From Blastocystis hominis (Eukaryota > Sar > Bigyra > Opalinata > Blastocystidae), in NCBI RefSeq assembly GCF_000151665.1, contig NW_013171838.1:261001-325000 (forward strand): a stretch of 64,000 bases of DNA, read 5' to 3'. The notes under the pieces are model-generated. The model worked only from the letters and a program-made list of their open reading frames with translations. It was not told where the DNA came from and searched no databases. Numbering within the stretch: the stretch's first letter is position 1; each line of letters starts with the position of its first letter. Shown one piece after another: positions 43,436 through 56,483 of the stretch. Position numbers and translations under genes: made by a program.

Positions 43436-43450
43436 TGTTTGTTACAAACA
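43436..43450. terminator. perfect palindromic 3'-end element shared by acyltransferase and G-patch genes
   Basis: TGTTTGTTACAAACA: seven-base arms around a central T. It reads TGTTTGTT on plus and TGTTTGTA on minus. Both convergent genes lack an encoded stop before it. Confidence 0.85.
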
Positions 43451-43454
43451 GAAG

Positions 43455-44296
43455 AGATTCGAAACTGATCGCGAATCCATTGCTCGCGCTGTCGCTGCTC
43501 CGCTTCCCGTTTGCGTCGTTGGTATTTCGCGATGATGCGACGGAGCCGTTTCTCTCCGAATTTCTGGATGAGTCGCTCGCGTTCCTTGGTGATTTGCGGA
43601 TCCTCTGTGGAGTCCGCATCGCCATTGTGAGGAGTGTGCGTGATCTTAAGCGGCCTACATCGGATCCCATCATCCCAAACACACATACATATCGTCCTCC
43701 GCGCCAATACCGAGACGATTGTTCTTCAATCGTGTGGGGATCGGCTCCAATCGCCCTTTCCCATTCTCGCCCAGTCCTTCGCCCTCCTTCCAGCCCATCG
43801 ACATCATCCACTTGGCTGCTGTGGAGTCTGGGTGGATGAAGCTGTTGATATAAAGATGGTCTTCTTGCTTTCGTCTAAGTTGGTGGCTGATTGACCTTTC
43901 ATGATGGCACCAGTCTTCTTGAAGCAGAGGGATTTTGCACAAATCGCAATACAAAGAGCCGTCCTCAAGAAAGCGCGGACTGCACTCTGGGCACGAGCAA
44001 TGATTTACCTTAAACTCGGGAAAAGACACTTCGACCACTTTCTCTTGATCTGCACTTGCCTCGTGGGCTTTTTCGATTTCGCGGATTCGTTCCAATAGCT
44101 TGGCTGCCTGCTCGTCTTCACTTGGGTCTTTTTCTCTTTTGAAATCGTGCTTTTGGACTTCGCCCATTCCGATTTCGCCATAAATACTAGTATATATAGG
44201 AGTTACAGTTTTCTCATCTCTTTGCAATGAGGGGTGTTGACATTGAGATGATTCCGATTGCTTAACGAATACTTTACGTCGAAAAACATCTCTCAT
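43455..44296 (-). CDS. G-patch domain protein (GPANK1-like C-terminus)
   Basis: Nucleic-acid-associated protein. A zinc-finger-like segment (NHCSCPECSPRFLEDGSLYCDLCKIPLLQEDWCHHERSISHQL) is followed by a clear G-patch: 'AAKWMMSMGWKEGEGLGENGKGRLEPIPTRLKNNRLGIGAEDD' (G-W-x-x-G-x-G-L-G). A 34-nt intron (GTATGT...GTAG) then adds 'MPLKITHTPHNGDADS' and a basic helix (RLRRIIAKYQRRKREAEQRQ). The message ends ...CGA ATC T four bases before the shared palindrome, so TAA is tail-made. The start is uncertain: the first in-frame ATG is at 44296, while open frame without ATG extends to 44413, only about 50 bases from the divergent RRM gene; a non-resolved first exon is possible. Confidence 0.75.
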
Positions 44297-44460
44297 GTAA
44301 TCAACACAAAACGGTCGATAAGGAATCGAAGAAACATCGTCCCTTTCTTGCTGCTCCTTCTCGAGTTTCGAAGCAAGCCTTTTGCTGTTCAATTTGAAAG
44401 CGAATAAGAACAATAAAGGATGCTGATTTTCGTAAAAATACTTGTTCGATTTTTATCAAA

Positions 44461-45704
44461 ATGATAGAAAAATCGACACTAGATAGCTCTCTATTGCCTG
44501 ACTGTGGCTATAAAGTGTCCTTGTACAACATACCCAAGTTCTTTAATTTGGTATTTCTGGCAGCGTAAAATCATCGTATAGGAGTCGTTTAAGCGAAATG
44601 ACTGTAAAGATATTAAAATTAATCGGACAGAATATGTGATCCAAATCGTTTCTTGTGAGATCTAGGCAAAAAATTCTGACAACCGCGTCTATTTCTTTGT
44701 GGATAATTATCGTTCAGGTATGTGAAGAGATTGACTCATTCCCAGCTCTGCGTCTTGTAGAGCTCTTAAACCTTAGTGTAATTAAGGGTAAAATAGTTTC
44801 GGCCCTAATCGTACTTCCAGATTCGGAGTTAAAGAAGGAAAAGCCTCGAACTGTGTGTGTAACTGGATTTCCTGCTAAACTCAATCCGGATGATCTTATT
44901 AAATGGATATACAATGTTGGAAATATAGAACGCTATTGGCTTGAGGTGGATGATCGTGGCAACCGCCTAAGCTTGGTAATGAATTCCGAATCTGCCTGCA
45001 ATGACCTTGTGGATTTGATTAGTTCGTATCCATTCGGGGATGTGATTCTGACAGCCTCAAAGAAAGCAATGTATAACTGTTGCATAAAGAACATCCCGCT
45101 GTCTTGGAACGAAAGCAAGCTTCTTCAGTACTGCAAGAGGTTTGGCAAGATCAATGCGAGTATAATGACGAAGGTGAAGAAGTCCTCGATGGCTTCCGTG
45201 GAGTTTTCCTCCATTCGGGAATGCGCCAAGGCGATTTCATGTAATAATGACGAGGAAAAGGTGGAAAAGGAGGAGGATCTGAACGGTAGAATCCCCAAAA
45301 ACTGGTGTTTGAGCGATATTATTCTCCGGAAGAATGGAAGGAAAAGAAGAAGCAAGAAAAGAAAGAGGCCATGTTAAAGAGCGGCGTTAAGGGAGGAGGA
45401 GCAACAGCAGCAGCAACAACAACAACACGAGGAGGAAGAGGAGGAAAAGGAGCAGTGACAGCAGCAGCGACACGAGGAGGAAGAGGAGGAGGAGGAGGAA
45501 CAAATCCAATTGCAAAGCGAGGCGGACGAGGAGGGACAAATCAAACTGCGCATCGTGGAGGAGGAAGAGGAGGAATAACTCGAAGAGGAAGAAGTGGAAG
45601 CGAAGTTCGGAAAGAAATACCCGAAAGAACGAATCAGAAGAAGGTGAAATTCGAAGAAAGGAGTGAAGAAGAATACGAGGAAAAGGATATTGAATATAGT
45701 GAGA

Positions 45705-45736
<32 letters not shown>

Positions 45737-46195
45737 AGTGTTGATCTGGACGTTGGTTACGTTACCAGCGACGATGACGATAATGACGATGATAACGATG
45801 ATGACAACGAAAGTGATGATTCGACTCCTAACGATACTTACGATTTCGATAACACAGATCTCTTGAGCTATTTTGGAAATGAACTCCACGATCGGTTGAT
45901 CTTAGGCGAGGACGCAGAGAATATGGATTTCTTAAATGAAGAGATTTATATGACATCGTCGAGATCCACTGAGAAGAAGAAGAAGGAGAAGAAGAAAGGG
46001 GAGGAAGAGGAGAATCAAACTGTGAAGAGAAGACAAGAGGAGGTAGCGTCAACGAAAGAAAGACCTTCCTACCCATTCAGTGTCTTGCCTGTCTCTTATT
46101 CAGATAATGCAGACACGATCGACTATTTGGGCTTCTCGTCGCAGCTTATGGATGTAAAAAACCAGTCTCTAGACTTGGACGAATTACTGAAATAA
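44461..46195 (+). CDS. RRM protein with RGG box and poly-Asp acidic tail
   Basis: Exons joined by introns of 31 nt (after PKFFNL), 30 nt (after INRTEY), 28 nt (after DNYRS) and one of about 47 nt near 45285. Two to three RRM-like folds: 'YKVSLYNIPKFFNLESF...NRVYFFVDNYRSALRLVELLN', 'RTVCVTGFPAKLNPDDLIKWIYNVGNIERYWLEVDDRGNRLSLVM' and 'YNCCIKNIPLSWNESKLLQYCKRFGKIN...MASVEFSSIRECAKAI'. Then an Arg-Gly-Gly domain (TRGGRGGKGA repeats), a stretch of ten or more Asp residues encoded by GAT repeats (45706-45735), and a Glu/Lys tail ending LDLDELLK. The layout suggests a nucleolar or mRNP protein. The 5' third is AT-rich and the RGG region purine-rich. Specific orthologue not identified. Confidence 0.75.
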
Positions 46196-46365
46196 CACTA
46201 AAGAAATACCAGTCTTTCCATTTTCTGCAAGTGTACGATGGACCTATGCTAGCAAAGAACTAGGTATCTCTTAACAAATGATATAACTAAAGTAATTGAA
46301 ATATATATTGTTTACTGAAATAAGCCCAAATTTTGGAACTCCACAGCGTTTTCAATTTGCTTAAA

Positions 46366-49300
46366 ATGCCAAATACACAGGATGCGAAGCTCGAACAAAT
46401 TAATCTGTTTTTAGCTGGTGGCATAACAGAGCTTCTGAAGGATCCAAAGTGTAAACTCTACTTTGAGAGTAATGCCGAAGCGCACATGGAGGGGAAAACT
46501 CGAAAGTCGTGCATGGTGTATATTATCGGCGATTCTATTCTCATCTGCCGCCCTCGCAAGTATGGCAAGAAGTTCTATGTCAAGTATCAATTTGCAGTGA
46601 GTAGAGTTCGTGTTTGTGAGGAGTATTCGGGAAAGGATAAAGAAATCCATTCGTCTTCTCCTGACATTCCTCTTTTGCTATCTTATCGCAGTCGCCTGAA
46701 TGCCATAACGTACTATTATATATGGTTGTTTCATGTGGGGTGGTTAATCTGTAGGTTGCCGAGTTGCTCTTTGAATTCTACATTTTTGAACTCTGTTGAG
46801 GAGTGCTATGAAGACTTTGTAAACCGAGATGCGATACACACGTTTTGGCATCCTTTCCCACGTCCCCTGTTCTTTTCGTACCACAACGAGCTGATGCAGC
46901 GGTACTCCACAGTCGAAGTAAGCAACGCTGGTTCTCCGGATGTGAATGGCATTTACTATCCTGTGGGTTGGCAAAACAAGTCTTTTGTGTGGAAAAACGA
47001 CCAGAACATCTTCATCTCCCGCGAACTCGTCGACAACCAGCTCGGCTGGATCTTCGGGAACATTACCCTCGTCTACTACGGAATCTGCACGAACTCCCTT
47101 TTTCTCCCTTCAGACGCAGACTGGGTCTGCTACAGCGGCAAGCCGCCCTGCCCCTACGTCGTGTGCCACCAAGCGGGCTCCGGAATGGCTTCCTTCGAGC
47201 TGCAAAACCTCGCCAAAACGGGCGTTTCCGCGGTCACGTGGACGCCCTCGCTGACCAACCAGTTTCTGTATGTCGAGAGCGCGAGAGGCGATGGGTCGTA
47301 GACACAGCCTGTGCGAGGACCTCTACTTCTCGGAGCAGAACTACAACCGCTCGCTGCGCTCCGTCCGCCGCGTGATGTTCGCGGGAATCAAGGACTTTTT
47401 GCAGAAGCAGCAGGCCGCCTCGCCGGACGCGGACGACTCCAAATCGATCGACAAGCGGCACAGTCGTAGGAGGCCCGGGATCTCTCCCTCACCAGCAGTC
47501 TCCGGGACGTTGTCGTCGTTCTTCCGGCGCTCTTCGGGGTGGTCCAGCTCGGGCGATTTCTCACCCTACGCGTCGCTGAGGTCGCCCAGCGAGCTCTCCA
47601 CGCCCATCGACGCCACGCTGAGCGAGATCGCCGCGGTCGACGCCTGCTTCGAGACGCTCGTGGGGGTGAGCGACGCGTTCCTCGCGGGAATCGAGCGGAA
47701 CGTGGAGGGCGCGGAGTCGGGGGAGGAGGAAATCGCGCGGCTGGCGGCGCTGTGCGTGGAACTGCAGGGCGGGTTGGAGGCCTACGCGGACTACGCCGAG
47801 GAGCTCGCGAAGATGAACCAGCTGCTGCGCGATTGCGTCGAAAATGACGCGTTGCGGAGATGGGTCGGCGTGGGAACCGCGGGGATTCTGCGATGTAGAC
47901 GCTGTCGGATCGCGTGGAATTGAGCGGAGATTCCCTCGAATGCTGCTTGTATCTCCCCGCGGAAGTCGAAACCGGGATGCGACGTAACGCCTAGCGAATC
48001 ATGAGCTATGAATCCACTCTCGGGAACTGTGTTCCGCACCTCTCGGAACACAGTCAGTCCCTCACGCTCGCTCACAAAGCCTACAAGCTCGTTCAGTCCC
48101 TCTACGATCGGGTTTCCCCAGTTTCCCCTTTTGAGCGTGCAGGTGAAGTGTACGATCTACCAGCTCCAGCAGTCGCCGCCCCTGGCTCCCGCCATCGCGC
48201 TCTCCGTCCCGCTCTCCATCCTCTGGCGCCAGGGCAACCGTCTCTACGGGAGTTTCAGCGCGTGGATGGGGTACAAGGCGGAGATCGAGGCGGTGCACAC
48301 GACGACGGGCGTGCAGGGCCGTCTGTTCCTGTTCTCGCAGTTCGCGTTGTTCGCGGTTCCGAACGTGTATCGCCGCAGCAACGAGTTCGTGGTGGTGCTC
48401 CGCCTCCTCACCGACCTTCTCTCCATCGAGCCCTCCTCTCTCGAGCCCTCCCGCGTCCTCGGGCTCGCGCTGCCCATCGACACTCCCGCGGGGATCCGCA
48501 CGGAGCACTTCCTGGTGATGTGGGCAAAGCCGAGACCCGGGTGATGCGTAGCTTCGAGAACTCGTCGGATAAAGTGTCCTGCGAGAGCACGCTGGCCATG
48601 CTGAAGCGCGAAGCCATGAAGAAAGTGCGCGCCAGCGACGAGGCGGGCAGCACCGTGCAGGACAAGGCGCTCGAGGCCGCGCTGGACCCCGCCGTGTCGC
48701 CGTTCGCGGACCCGAAAGACACGCTCGCCATGCAGAGGTGGAGCCGCGGGGAAGGGCTGACCGGTAGATTGGCGGTGTACCGGGAGTTCCTGGCGACGGA
48801 GCTGTCGTACATCCGGGATCTGTCGACGCTGCACGACGTGTATGAAACGCCCTTTTTGAATATGCTGGATCGGAAGAACGGACTGCTGGATCGAGCCGAG
48901 ATCCGAACGATTTTTTGCAACTATCCGGAGATCCAGCAGATCCACCAGGCTTTTTATGACGCCGTCAAGGCGCAGATCCACGAGGTTCGGCTCTCGCAGC
49001 TGCTTTCGCGGGAGTTTCTTCGCACGGCGAATCAGTTTCACTTGTACTCGAAGTATTTTGCGGCGTATGAGCGCGCGTTGCAGCTTTTGAATCGGTTGTT
49101 TCGCGAACGGAGCGGATTGGAGGACTATGTGTTTTTGTTGTCGAGAGATCCCCGCGCACAGGGACTCGATCTGTTCAGTTTCCTGATTAAACCGATTCAG
49201 GTAGGCTTCGTTTGCCGGCAAATTTTGAATGAATGAATTGAATGAATTGAATGAATTGAATGAATTGAATGAATTGAATGAATTGAATGAATTGAATGAA

Positions 49301-50131
49301 TTGAATGAATTGAATGAATGAATGAATTGAATGAATGAATGAATTGAATGAATGAATGAATGATTGAATTGAATGAATCATCGATTGAATCCAATAAATA
49401 ACTCAATTGATTGAATCATCCATTAATTCACTCATTGAATGTTTTTTCTAATTGTTTGCGTAGCGAATCTGCAAGTATCCGCTGTTCTTTAACCGATTAC
49501 TATCGATTATGGAGGAGAATCATCCCTTTCGCAGTGACGTGAGTGCGCTGAACGATCGAATCGTGGAAATTGTGACACGCGTACGCGATGGAGCGACATG
49601 CGATCTAGATTAACGAACATATGGCGGAAGCCGAGAATTATAATGCGCTGCTGTCGATTTGTCTGGGAATCTCGCCGCCGCAGAACGATTTGGTCGACGC
49701 GGGACGGCGATTGGTGTCATGCATGGAGTGTCGTATTGAAGTGAGTCGGAAGATCAAAAAGGCGGCGAATTTGATTTTGCTTAGCGATGTGATTCTCATT
49801 ACACAGGTAGAAGCGCGAGTTGGTTGCCATGTAGAATACACATTCGCTCTTCTCAAAGCCAACGGTGCAGCTAATCGATCGGTTGGAAATTAAAGATTAT
49901 TGTGTGGCGTTTCATAGCGCAAACCCCACCTCGACGAATTTTGACTTGGTCCCATTAGAATCGCTAGCTACGGCTCGCAAGAGTCGAATTTCGGTCTTCT
50001 GCCAGACGCCGCAAGATCGAGAATACTTTATCAAGGAGTTCTATCAGTTGAAAGATGGAACGAGTATGGGGATCAATTCCTCGGAAGTCTATCATTTAAA
50101 GAATGTGCGTTCTGTTTTGCGAAACACGTAG
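46366..50131 (+). CDS. tandem DH-PH RhoGEF-like protein
   Basis: Guanine-nucleotide exchange factor for Rho-type GTPases, about 1100 residues. Order: a PH-like start (KSCMVYIIGDSILICRPRKYGKKFYV); unrecognised region (FWHPFPRPLFFSYHNELM...); first DH (LHSLCEDLYFSEQNYNRSLRSVRRVM ... LYLPAERIMSYESTLGNCVPHLSE); PH (VKCTIYQLQQSP...GRLFLFSQFALFAV); second DH (LAVYREFLATELSYIRDLSTLHDVYETPFL ... FLIKPIQ|RICKYPLFFNRLL, the conserved CR3 'KPIQRICKYPLLL'); PH (RKIKKAANLILLSDVILITQ). Introns are 28-45 nt except one of 263 nt (49201-49463) splitting the CR3 motif and filled with a tandem repeat. Start is the first ATG in frame (MPNTQDAKLEQINLF). TAG encoded at 50129. Confidence 0.85.
49220..49375 (+). repeat. 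intronic tandem repeat (TGAATGAAT/TGAA)n
   Basis: Units of GAATGAATT and GAATGAAT repeat about 15 times inside the 263-nt intron of the RhoGEF gene. Confidence 0.95.
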
Positions 50132-50315
50132 TGTGATTTAGTGCAATGTTTGAGAGAAAACAAGTTATGGCGGTGGGGATCCGACTTTGTACTGTGAAAG
50201 TATCACCAACAGATTCCACCAAGCCCCTATTCGAACAATCAACTCTTTATTCCTCTATTCTTAGGTAGTAGAAAAACAGTCAGATGGTAGGAATTGGTTT
50301 TGTGTGTCAGTTGGA

Positions 50316-50702
50316 ATGGTGAGATGTTTGGAGTTGGGTAATTCAGTGGTCGCTTGAGGTCGGGGGAGGAATACCTAACCAATGTATAGGGCAAGCGAAC
50401 AAAGAAGGTTGGAATTTGCGGAAAGTATGGAACGCGCTACGGTTCTTCTCTGCGTAAGATTGTGAAGAAGATTGAGATCAGCCAGCACGGAACGTATTTG
50501 CTTTCTTGATTTGTGCGTAATTCACAGGTATACGTGCGCTTTCTGCGGAAAGAACACTGTGAAGCGTTCTTGCGTCGGCATCTGGGAGTGCAAGAAGTGC
50601 AAGAAGGTGGTTGCTGGAGGAGCTTGGTCCATTTCGACTCCTACGGCTCTCACGGTGCGTTCTTCGATTCAGAGACTTCGCCGTTCGAAGATTGAAGCCT
50701 AA
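50316..50702 (+). CDS. RPL37A: 60S ribosomal protein eL43 (L37a)
   Basis: The intron directly follows the ATG: ATG at 50316-50318, 71-nt intron 50319-50389, then [35 protein letters not shown] 34-nt intron (about 50488-50521) and [58 protein letters not shown] follow. About 93 residues, normal length. The zinc-finger cysteines CxxC...CxxC are intact. TAA encoded; 3' element TGTTTGTT at 50747-50754. The intron placed after the start codon parallels the very short first exon of eL8 in this window and is common in protist ribosomal protein genes. Confidence 0.95.
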
Positions 50703-50822
50703 TCTCTCTGCTGTCTGAGAATAGTGTCATTTTGTTACATTCTGATTGTTTGTTGAGAAAATCAGATTTGCTGTTTAAATCCTACAATTCTGTTGGGAGG
50801 ACTTTCTAGACAAAGGTGAACA

Positions 50823-52691
50823 ATGCAGAACAAATCACAGGGTGCCAATGCGAAGGAAAGTCGAAGTTGTCCGTATTTAGATACTGTGGATCGGAAAGTG
50901 CTGGACTTTGATTTAGAAAAGGTAACGGTATAGTCAGAGTCACTAAGGCGTAGGAATGCTCGGTAACACTTAGTCACAAAAACGTATATGTGTGTTTGGT
51001 CTGTGGAGTCTATTTGCAAGTATTGGCACAATGCCCATTCTCAATAATAGGGGAGAGCCGAAAATACGCCAGTATACTTCCATTCGATGCAAGAAGACCA
51101 CCATGTATTTCTGAATACCGAAACCAAAAAGTTCTATTGCCTTCCCGACAACTATGAGATCGTGGACCACTCTCTGGAAGATATTAAGATGGCATTGGAT
51201 CCAGAGTTCACTCCAGAATCGATAAAGAAGCTGGATAGCAACACGATGCATTATCGTGTTCCTACAGGAGATGAATATCTGCCCGGTGAAATGGGAATGA
51301 ACGTAGTTGATAATGCCGACTACGTAAACGTGGTTGTGCAAGCCCTTTCCCATGTCACCCCAATCCGTGACTTTTTCTTGATTCCTGCGAACTATTCGTA
51401 CACATCCAACCCATTAGTGCATTCTTTCGGTGTACTGATCCGCAAACTCTGGTCACACACTCGATTCAAGTGCAATGTGACTCCCTACGAAGTATTTTTG
51501 TTAATTTTATTATCTCATTCTCCAGTTTTTGAACGAAGTCACGCGCAGCAGCAACGAGAAGTTCACCGTGAAGGAGCGTCGCGATGCATCGGAATTTCTC
51601 TGCTGGCTCCTGAATTCGCTTCATACGGCGCTGAAAGACAAAGAGCACAGTTATCTCGCGCATTCCCTCTTATTTTAGAGACCACCGTGATCGATCGCTG
51701 CTTCAAAGGCCGCATTGAAGTCACTCGCAGAACCTACAAATTAGTGGGGATTTCTGGATTCCAAAAATCTAGTCGAATTCCAGTAAGCGCGTGGAAGTGG
51801 CCGCCAACGACGGCGGCGTGCACATCGACGTTTCCCCGTCCGCGGATCAGCGCAATTACACGGACTACGACGTAGCAAATTTTGGCGGGGAACGAAGCCA
51901 AGGTGGAAACCGCGGTGAAGCAACAGGACTACTGGATGCTGTCGCTGGACCTGCCCCCGATTCCGCTGTTTCGGAACAGTAACAACGACAGCGTGGTGAA
52001 CAAAGTTGAATTTTCGCGGGAAATCGAGTGTAGTTGCCGCTCTATTCGCTCCTCAAGAAGTTCGACGGCGAGACGCCCACCAAAGAGATCTGGGAGAACG
52101 CGGAGAAGACCTACCGGATCGTGAAGCTGCCGCGGTATTTGATCTTCGCGATCCACCGATTCCAGAAAAACGAGTTTTTTTTCGAGAAAAACACGTCGAT
52201 CGTGCAGTTCCCCATTCGAAACATGGAGATGCGACACTTCTTCTTCCCGCCGCGGCGCGCTGCCACGGTCGAGGTCGTGAGGTCGATGAGTGCGACGCCG
52301 CTGCGAGCGTTTATCACGCAGAACGGAGAAGAATGCGTAATGATGTCATGGCGTGAATGAGCGGTAGAATGGGGAAACAGGGGAAGCGCTGAGAGAGCAT
52401 GCGATCCGAATGGTGGAAAAAGGGGAAACGTGGTTACCGTGGATGGGATCTACGAAGTTCGATTTGGTGGCGAACATTTGTCATGACGTGGATTTAGAAG
52501 AAGATCGGGAGAAGAAGAAGAGAAACCCGCTGTTGGAGAACCCGGTGACCAAGGGGTCGTATCGAATCCACATGAAAAACAATGCGGATGATGAATGGTA
52601 CGAGATCCAGGAATTGGTCGTGAAACCCACACGAGCGGAGTTGGTTATGTTGTCGGAGAGTAGTATTCTTGTGTTCGAAAGGAAAGATTGA
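50823..52691 (+). CDS. USP39: USP39/Sad1-like ubiquitin-protease-fold splicing factor
   Basis: Tri-snRNP component of the spliceosome with a catalytically dead USP domain. Start MQNKSQGANAKESRSCPYLDTVDRKVLDFDLEK (ZnF-UBP entry as in USP39), VCLVCGVYLQ, HHVFLNTETKKFYCLPDNYEIVDHSLEDIKMAL, LDSNTMHYRVPTGDEYLPGEMGMNVVDNADYVNVVVQALSHVTPIRDFFL. In active USPs the last block reads 'GLxNLGNTCYMNxxLQ'; here Asp-Tyr replaces Cys, as in USP39. Then FGVLIRKLWS, FLNEVTRSSNEKF...ASEFLCWLLNSLHTAL, KLPRYLIFAIHRFQKNEFFFEKNTSIVQFPIRNMEMRHF and SYRIHMKNNADDEWYEIQELVVKP. Several introns of about 30 nt, e.g. near 50920, 51493, 51870 and 52020. TGA encoded at 52689; 3' element at 52698-52705. Confidence 0.92.
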
Positions 52692-52916
52692 GTGGGATGT
52701 TTGTTTTAGTTAACGTGGTGGGATGAAGGAGAATGCGAGTTTGAATAGGGATAAAGGCTGTATGTTTGAATAGAGAATATTGATAAATCTCATGTTAATA
52801 TGAGTAAAGATGGATAATCCTATCAGCGACTATGGCTTTTGTTTGATCTTCATAGTCATTCGGTTTCGCCCTCTCCATCACCATTTTCACGATTTAATAT
52901 TCTTATATTTATATTC

Positions 52917-52924
52917 AACAAACA
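52917..52924 (-). terminator. TGTTTGTT 3'-end element, inositol-phosphate kinase gene
   Basis: Exact TGTTTGTT on the minus strand, about 70 bases past the encoded stop at 52996. Confidence 0.5.
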
Positions 52925-52995
52925 ACAAATCATGAAGATAGAACTAACAAGTGTCGGAAAATAGCAATAAGGTTACTGAGGCCAAACACGAAGCC

Positions 52996-53935
52996 CTACA
53001 CATCACTCTTTCTATATATGCTCGCTCCTACTTCGTCCGCAGATTCGTATTTTCCAGAAAAATTCCCATTTCCAAAATCAATGAGATGCACCTTCACACA
53101 CGAACTCGCCTCTGCGCTCCGTGTGAGTAAAACGCTGGAGGACCAGAACCTCCAGTTGCACTGTCGCACATAAATTCGCAGCTCGCATAATTGGTCGATC
53201 GCGCTGCGAAGAAGGGCGGGTTGGAGGCGGTTGTCCTTATAGAAGAAAGAAGAGAGCGCCTCTTCGATCGTTTCGGGGGAGAATTGTTTACCCCACGCTT
53301 TGTTGTGAATGGTCCATTCATGTGTAGACAAGTCGTACATCTAGAATCAAGGATAGCCGCTATGATTCACTCGAAGTCCACAAAGTCGGATTCCTATGCT
53401 TCCCGTTGTAGTTTGCTTACAGGTAAGTTGATGGCGAGCGATCTTAATTGGAGATGCTTTATCCCCTAAAAATGATTTAACAAGATTCGTTTGTACAGTA
53501 GGTTTGGGTTCCAAGCTTTACATCCAGTTGACAACAATAAGTGAACTCAGTTTCGAGATCTTTTAAAAGAATAAAATGGCTACGTTCAAACAAAGTTATT
53601 GCGAGTACCTGTGATAATTTTCGCTTTCGTCAGATTCACTTCCATGCAGATCATCCTTAAATACAGAAGCGGTTATATTCTTTGTATTGTGAATATCCTT
53701 AATGTTAAAATAAACAAACGCAAAAACCTCTTCATTACATGATCCATAATAGGGTGTGAAGAACTTCAAAATAGGTAAATTGCTGGAGTAGGCACTTTCG
53801 TAGCACTCAATTTCATTTAGTCTACATCGTTTTGCGATCTGGTCTTCATTTTGAAATCAACGAATATACCTTTCCATCCGCTAATTTGAACATCTTGCTA
53901 TGTCCCGAAATCAAACCCATAGACGCTCCATCCAT
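52996..53935 (-). CDS. inositol polyphosphate kinase (IPK/IP6K family)
   Basis: Five exons with introns of 29-31 nt, all in phase: MDGASMGLISGHSKMFKLADGK|IAKRCRLNEIECYESAYSSNLPILKFFTPYYG... (substrate-entry 'AGH' and 'E..CYE...P.YYG'); SHFILLKDLETEFTYCCQLDVKLGTQTY (the family PxxxDxKxG motif, with Cys in place of Pro); WDKASPIKIARHQLTCKQTTTGSIGIRLCGLR (compare STxxxLGxRICGM); MYDLSTHEWTIHNKAWGKQFS; FWSSSVLLTRSAEASSCVKVHLIDFGNGNF (SLL...IDF metal/ATP motif). About 270 residues. Phosphorylates soluble inositol phosphates; whether IPMK-, IP3K- or IP6K-like cannot be decided. 5' half AT-rich, 3' half GC-richer. Confidence 0.85.
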
Positions 53936-54766
53936 CCTCCGCAAAAATAATAATAATCTGAAGAAAAACCGTAAATATAAATATATGTTCAGTACAAATA
54001 TAGCGACATTTAATAAACAGTTGCTAAAAACCTTTATAACTATTATAACTAGTATCAGTAATTAATGAGAAATTATTTTACGGCAAAATGAGGACTATTG
54101 TGTGTCATTGATCTGTATGTTGATAATGCAGGATAGGATTATTGAATGTGTTGCCAGTATGTCGTTTGCTTCAAAAAATATCTGTGTCACCAATCAATGA
54201 GGTGGTCTTATTGTGTGTTTTGGCATGGCAATCTGTGCAACTATTTCTGCTATTGCCTATCATGGAGTTAGAAGTGATATGGGCTTGTGTTTCGTCCGGA
54301 ACAAGTAGTAAACCTTTTTAGAAATTCGAAATAAAGAGAAATACGGATGATTGGATATGTGATAAAAGGAATGGAATAGGTATTGCGAATAAAAACGGAC
54401 AGTACAATGCAAAATGGATAGGGCTTCTCTAAGCTCATAAATATCCAAAGAATGATTGATTGCTATTCCCCAAAAAACGGATCCAGCATATTTTCACATA
54501 AAACAATGGATACTCCATTCTATTTTGCATCTAATAGGAACACATTCAATCCACAATACACACCACCATTCCTTGTACACATTCATTTGTTAAGCACAAC
54601 AAAAACCTACTCCATATGTTCAAAAAGCTTCATCGAGTCAAAATATGCACACAACACCTATCGGTACTTGTCATACACTGTAAGACACTCTCTTTTGCAA
54701 TCACCTTGGTTTTCATTATTCCCGCGGAACATTTCCTATTTCTTATTCCTTTCTCTGTAAATAAAA
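53936..54766. other. intergenic, AT-rich
   Basis: About 830 bases between two divergent genes with only short AT-rich frames. No splice-compatible coding chain or structured RNA was recognised. Confidence 0.5.
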
Positions 54767-56442
<1,676 letters not shown>

Positions 56443-56445
56443 CTC

Positions 56446-56460
56446 TGTTTGTAACAAACA
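56446..56460. terminator. perfect palindromic 3'-end element shared by RVB1 and RRS1
   Basis: TGTTTGTAACAAACA: seven-base arms around a central A. TGTTTGTA ends RVB1 (plus) and TGTTTGTT ends RRS1 (minus, encoded TAG at 56484). Confidence 0.85.
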
Positions 56461-56483
56461 TAACATGAGGTAAATGAACGCAG

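Noticed and set aside
45374-45889. minus-strand frame of Ser/Ile/Val repeats
   Set aside because: Complement of the RGG and poly-Asp repeats of the RRM protein.
49220-49375. Possible CRISPR array or centromeric satellite
   Set aside because: Direct repeat units are 8-9 bases without spacers and sit wholly inside an intron of the RhoGEF gene.
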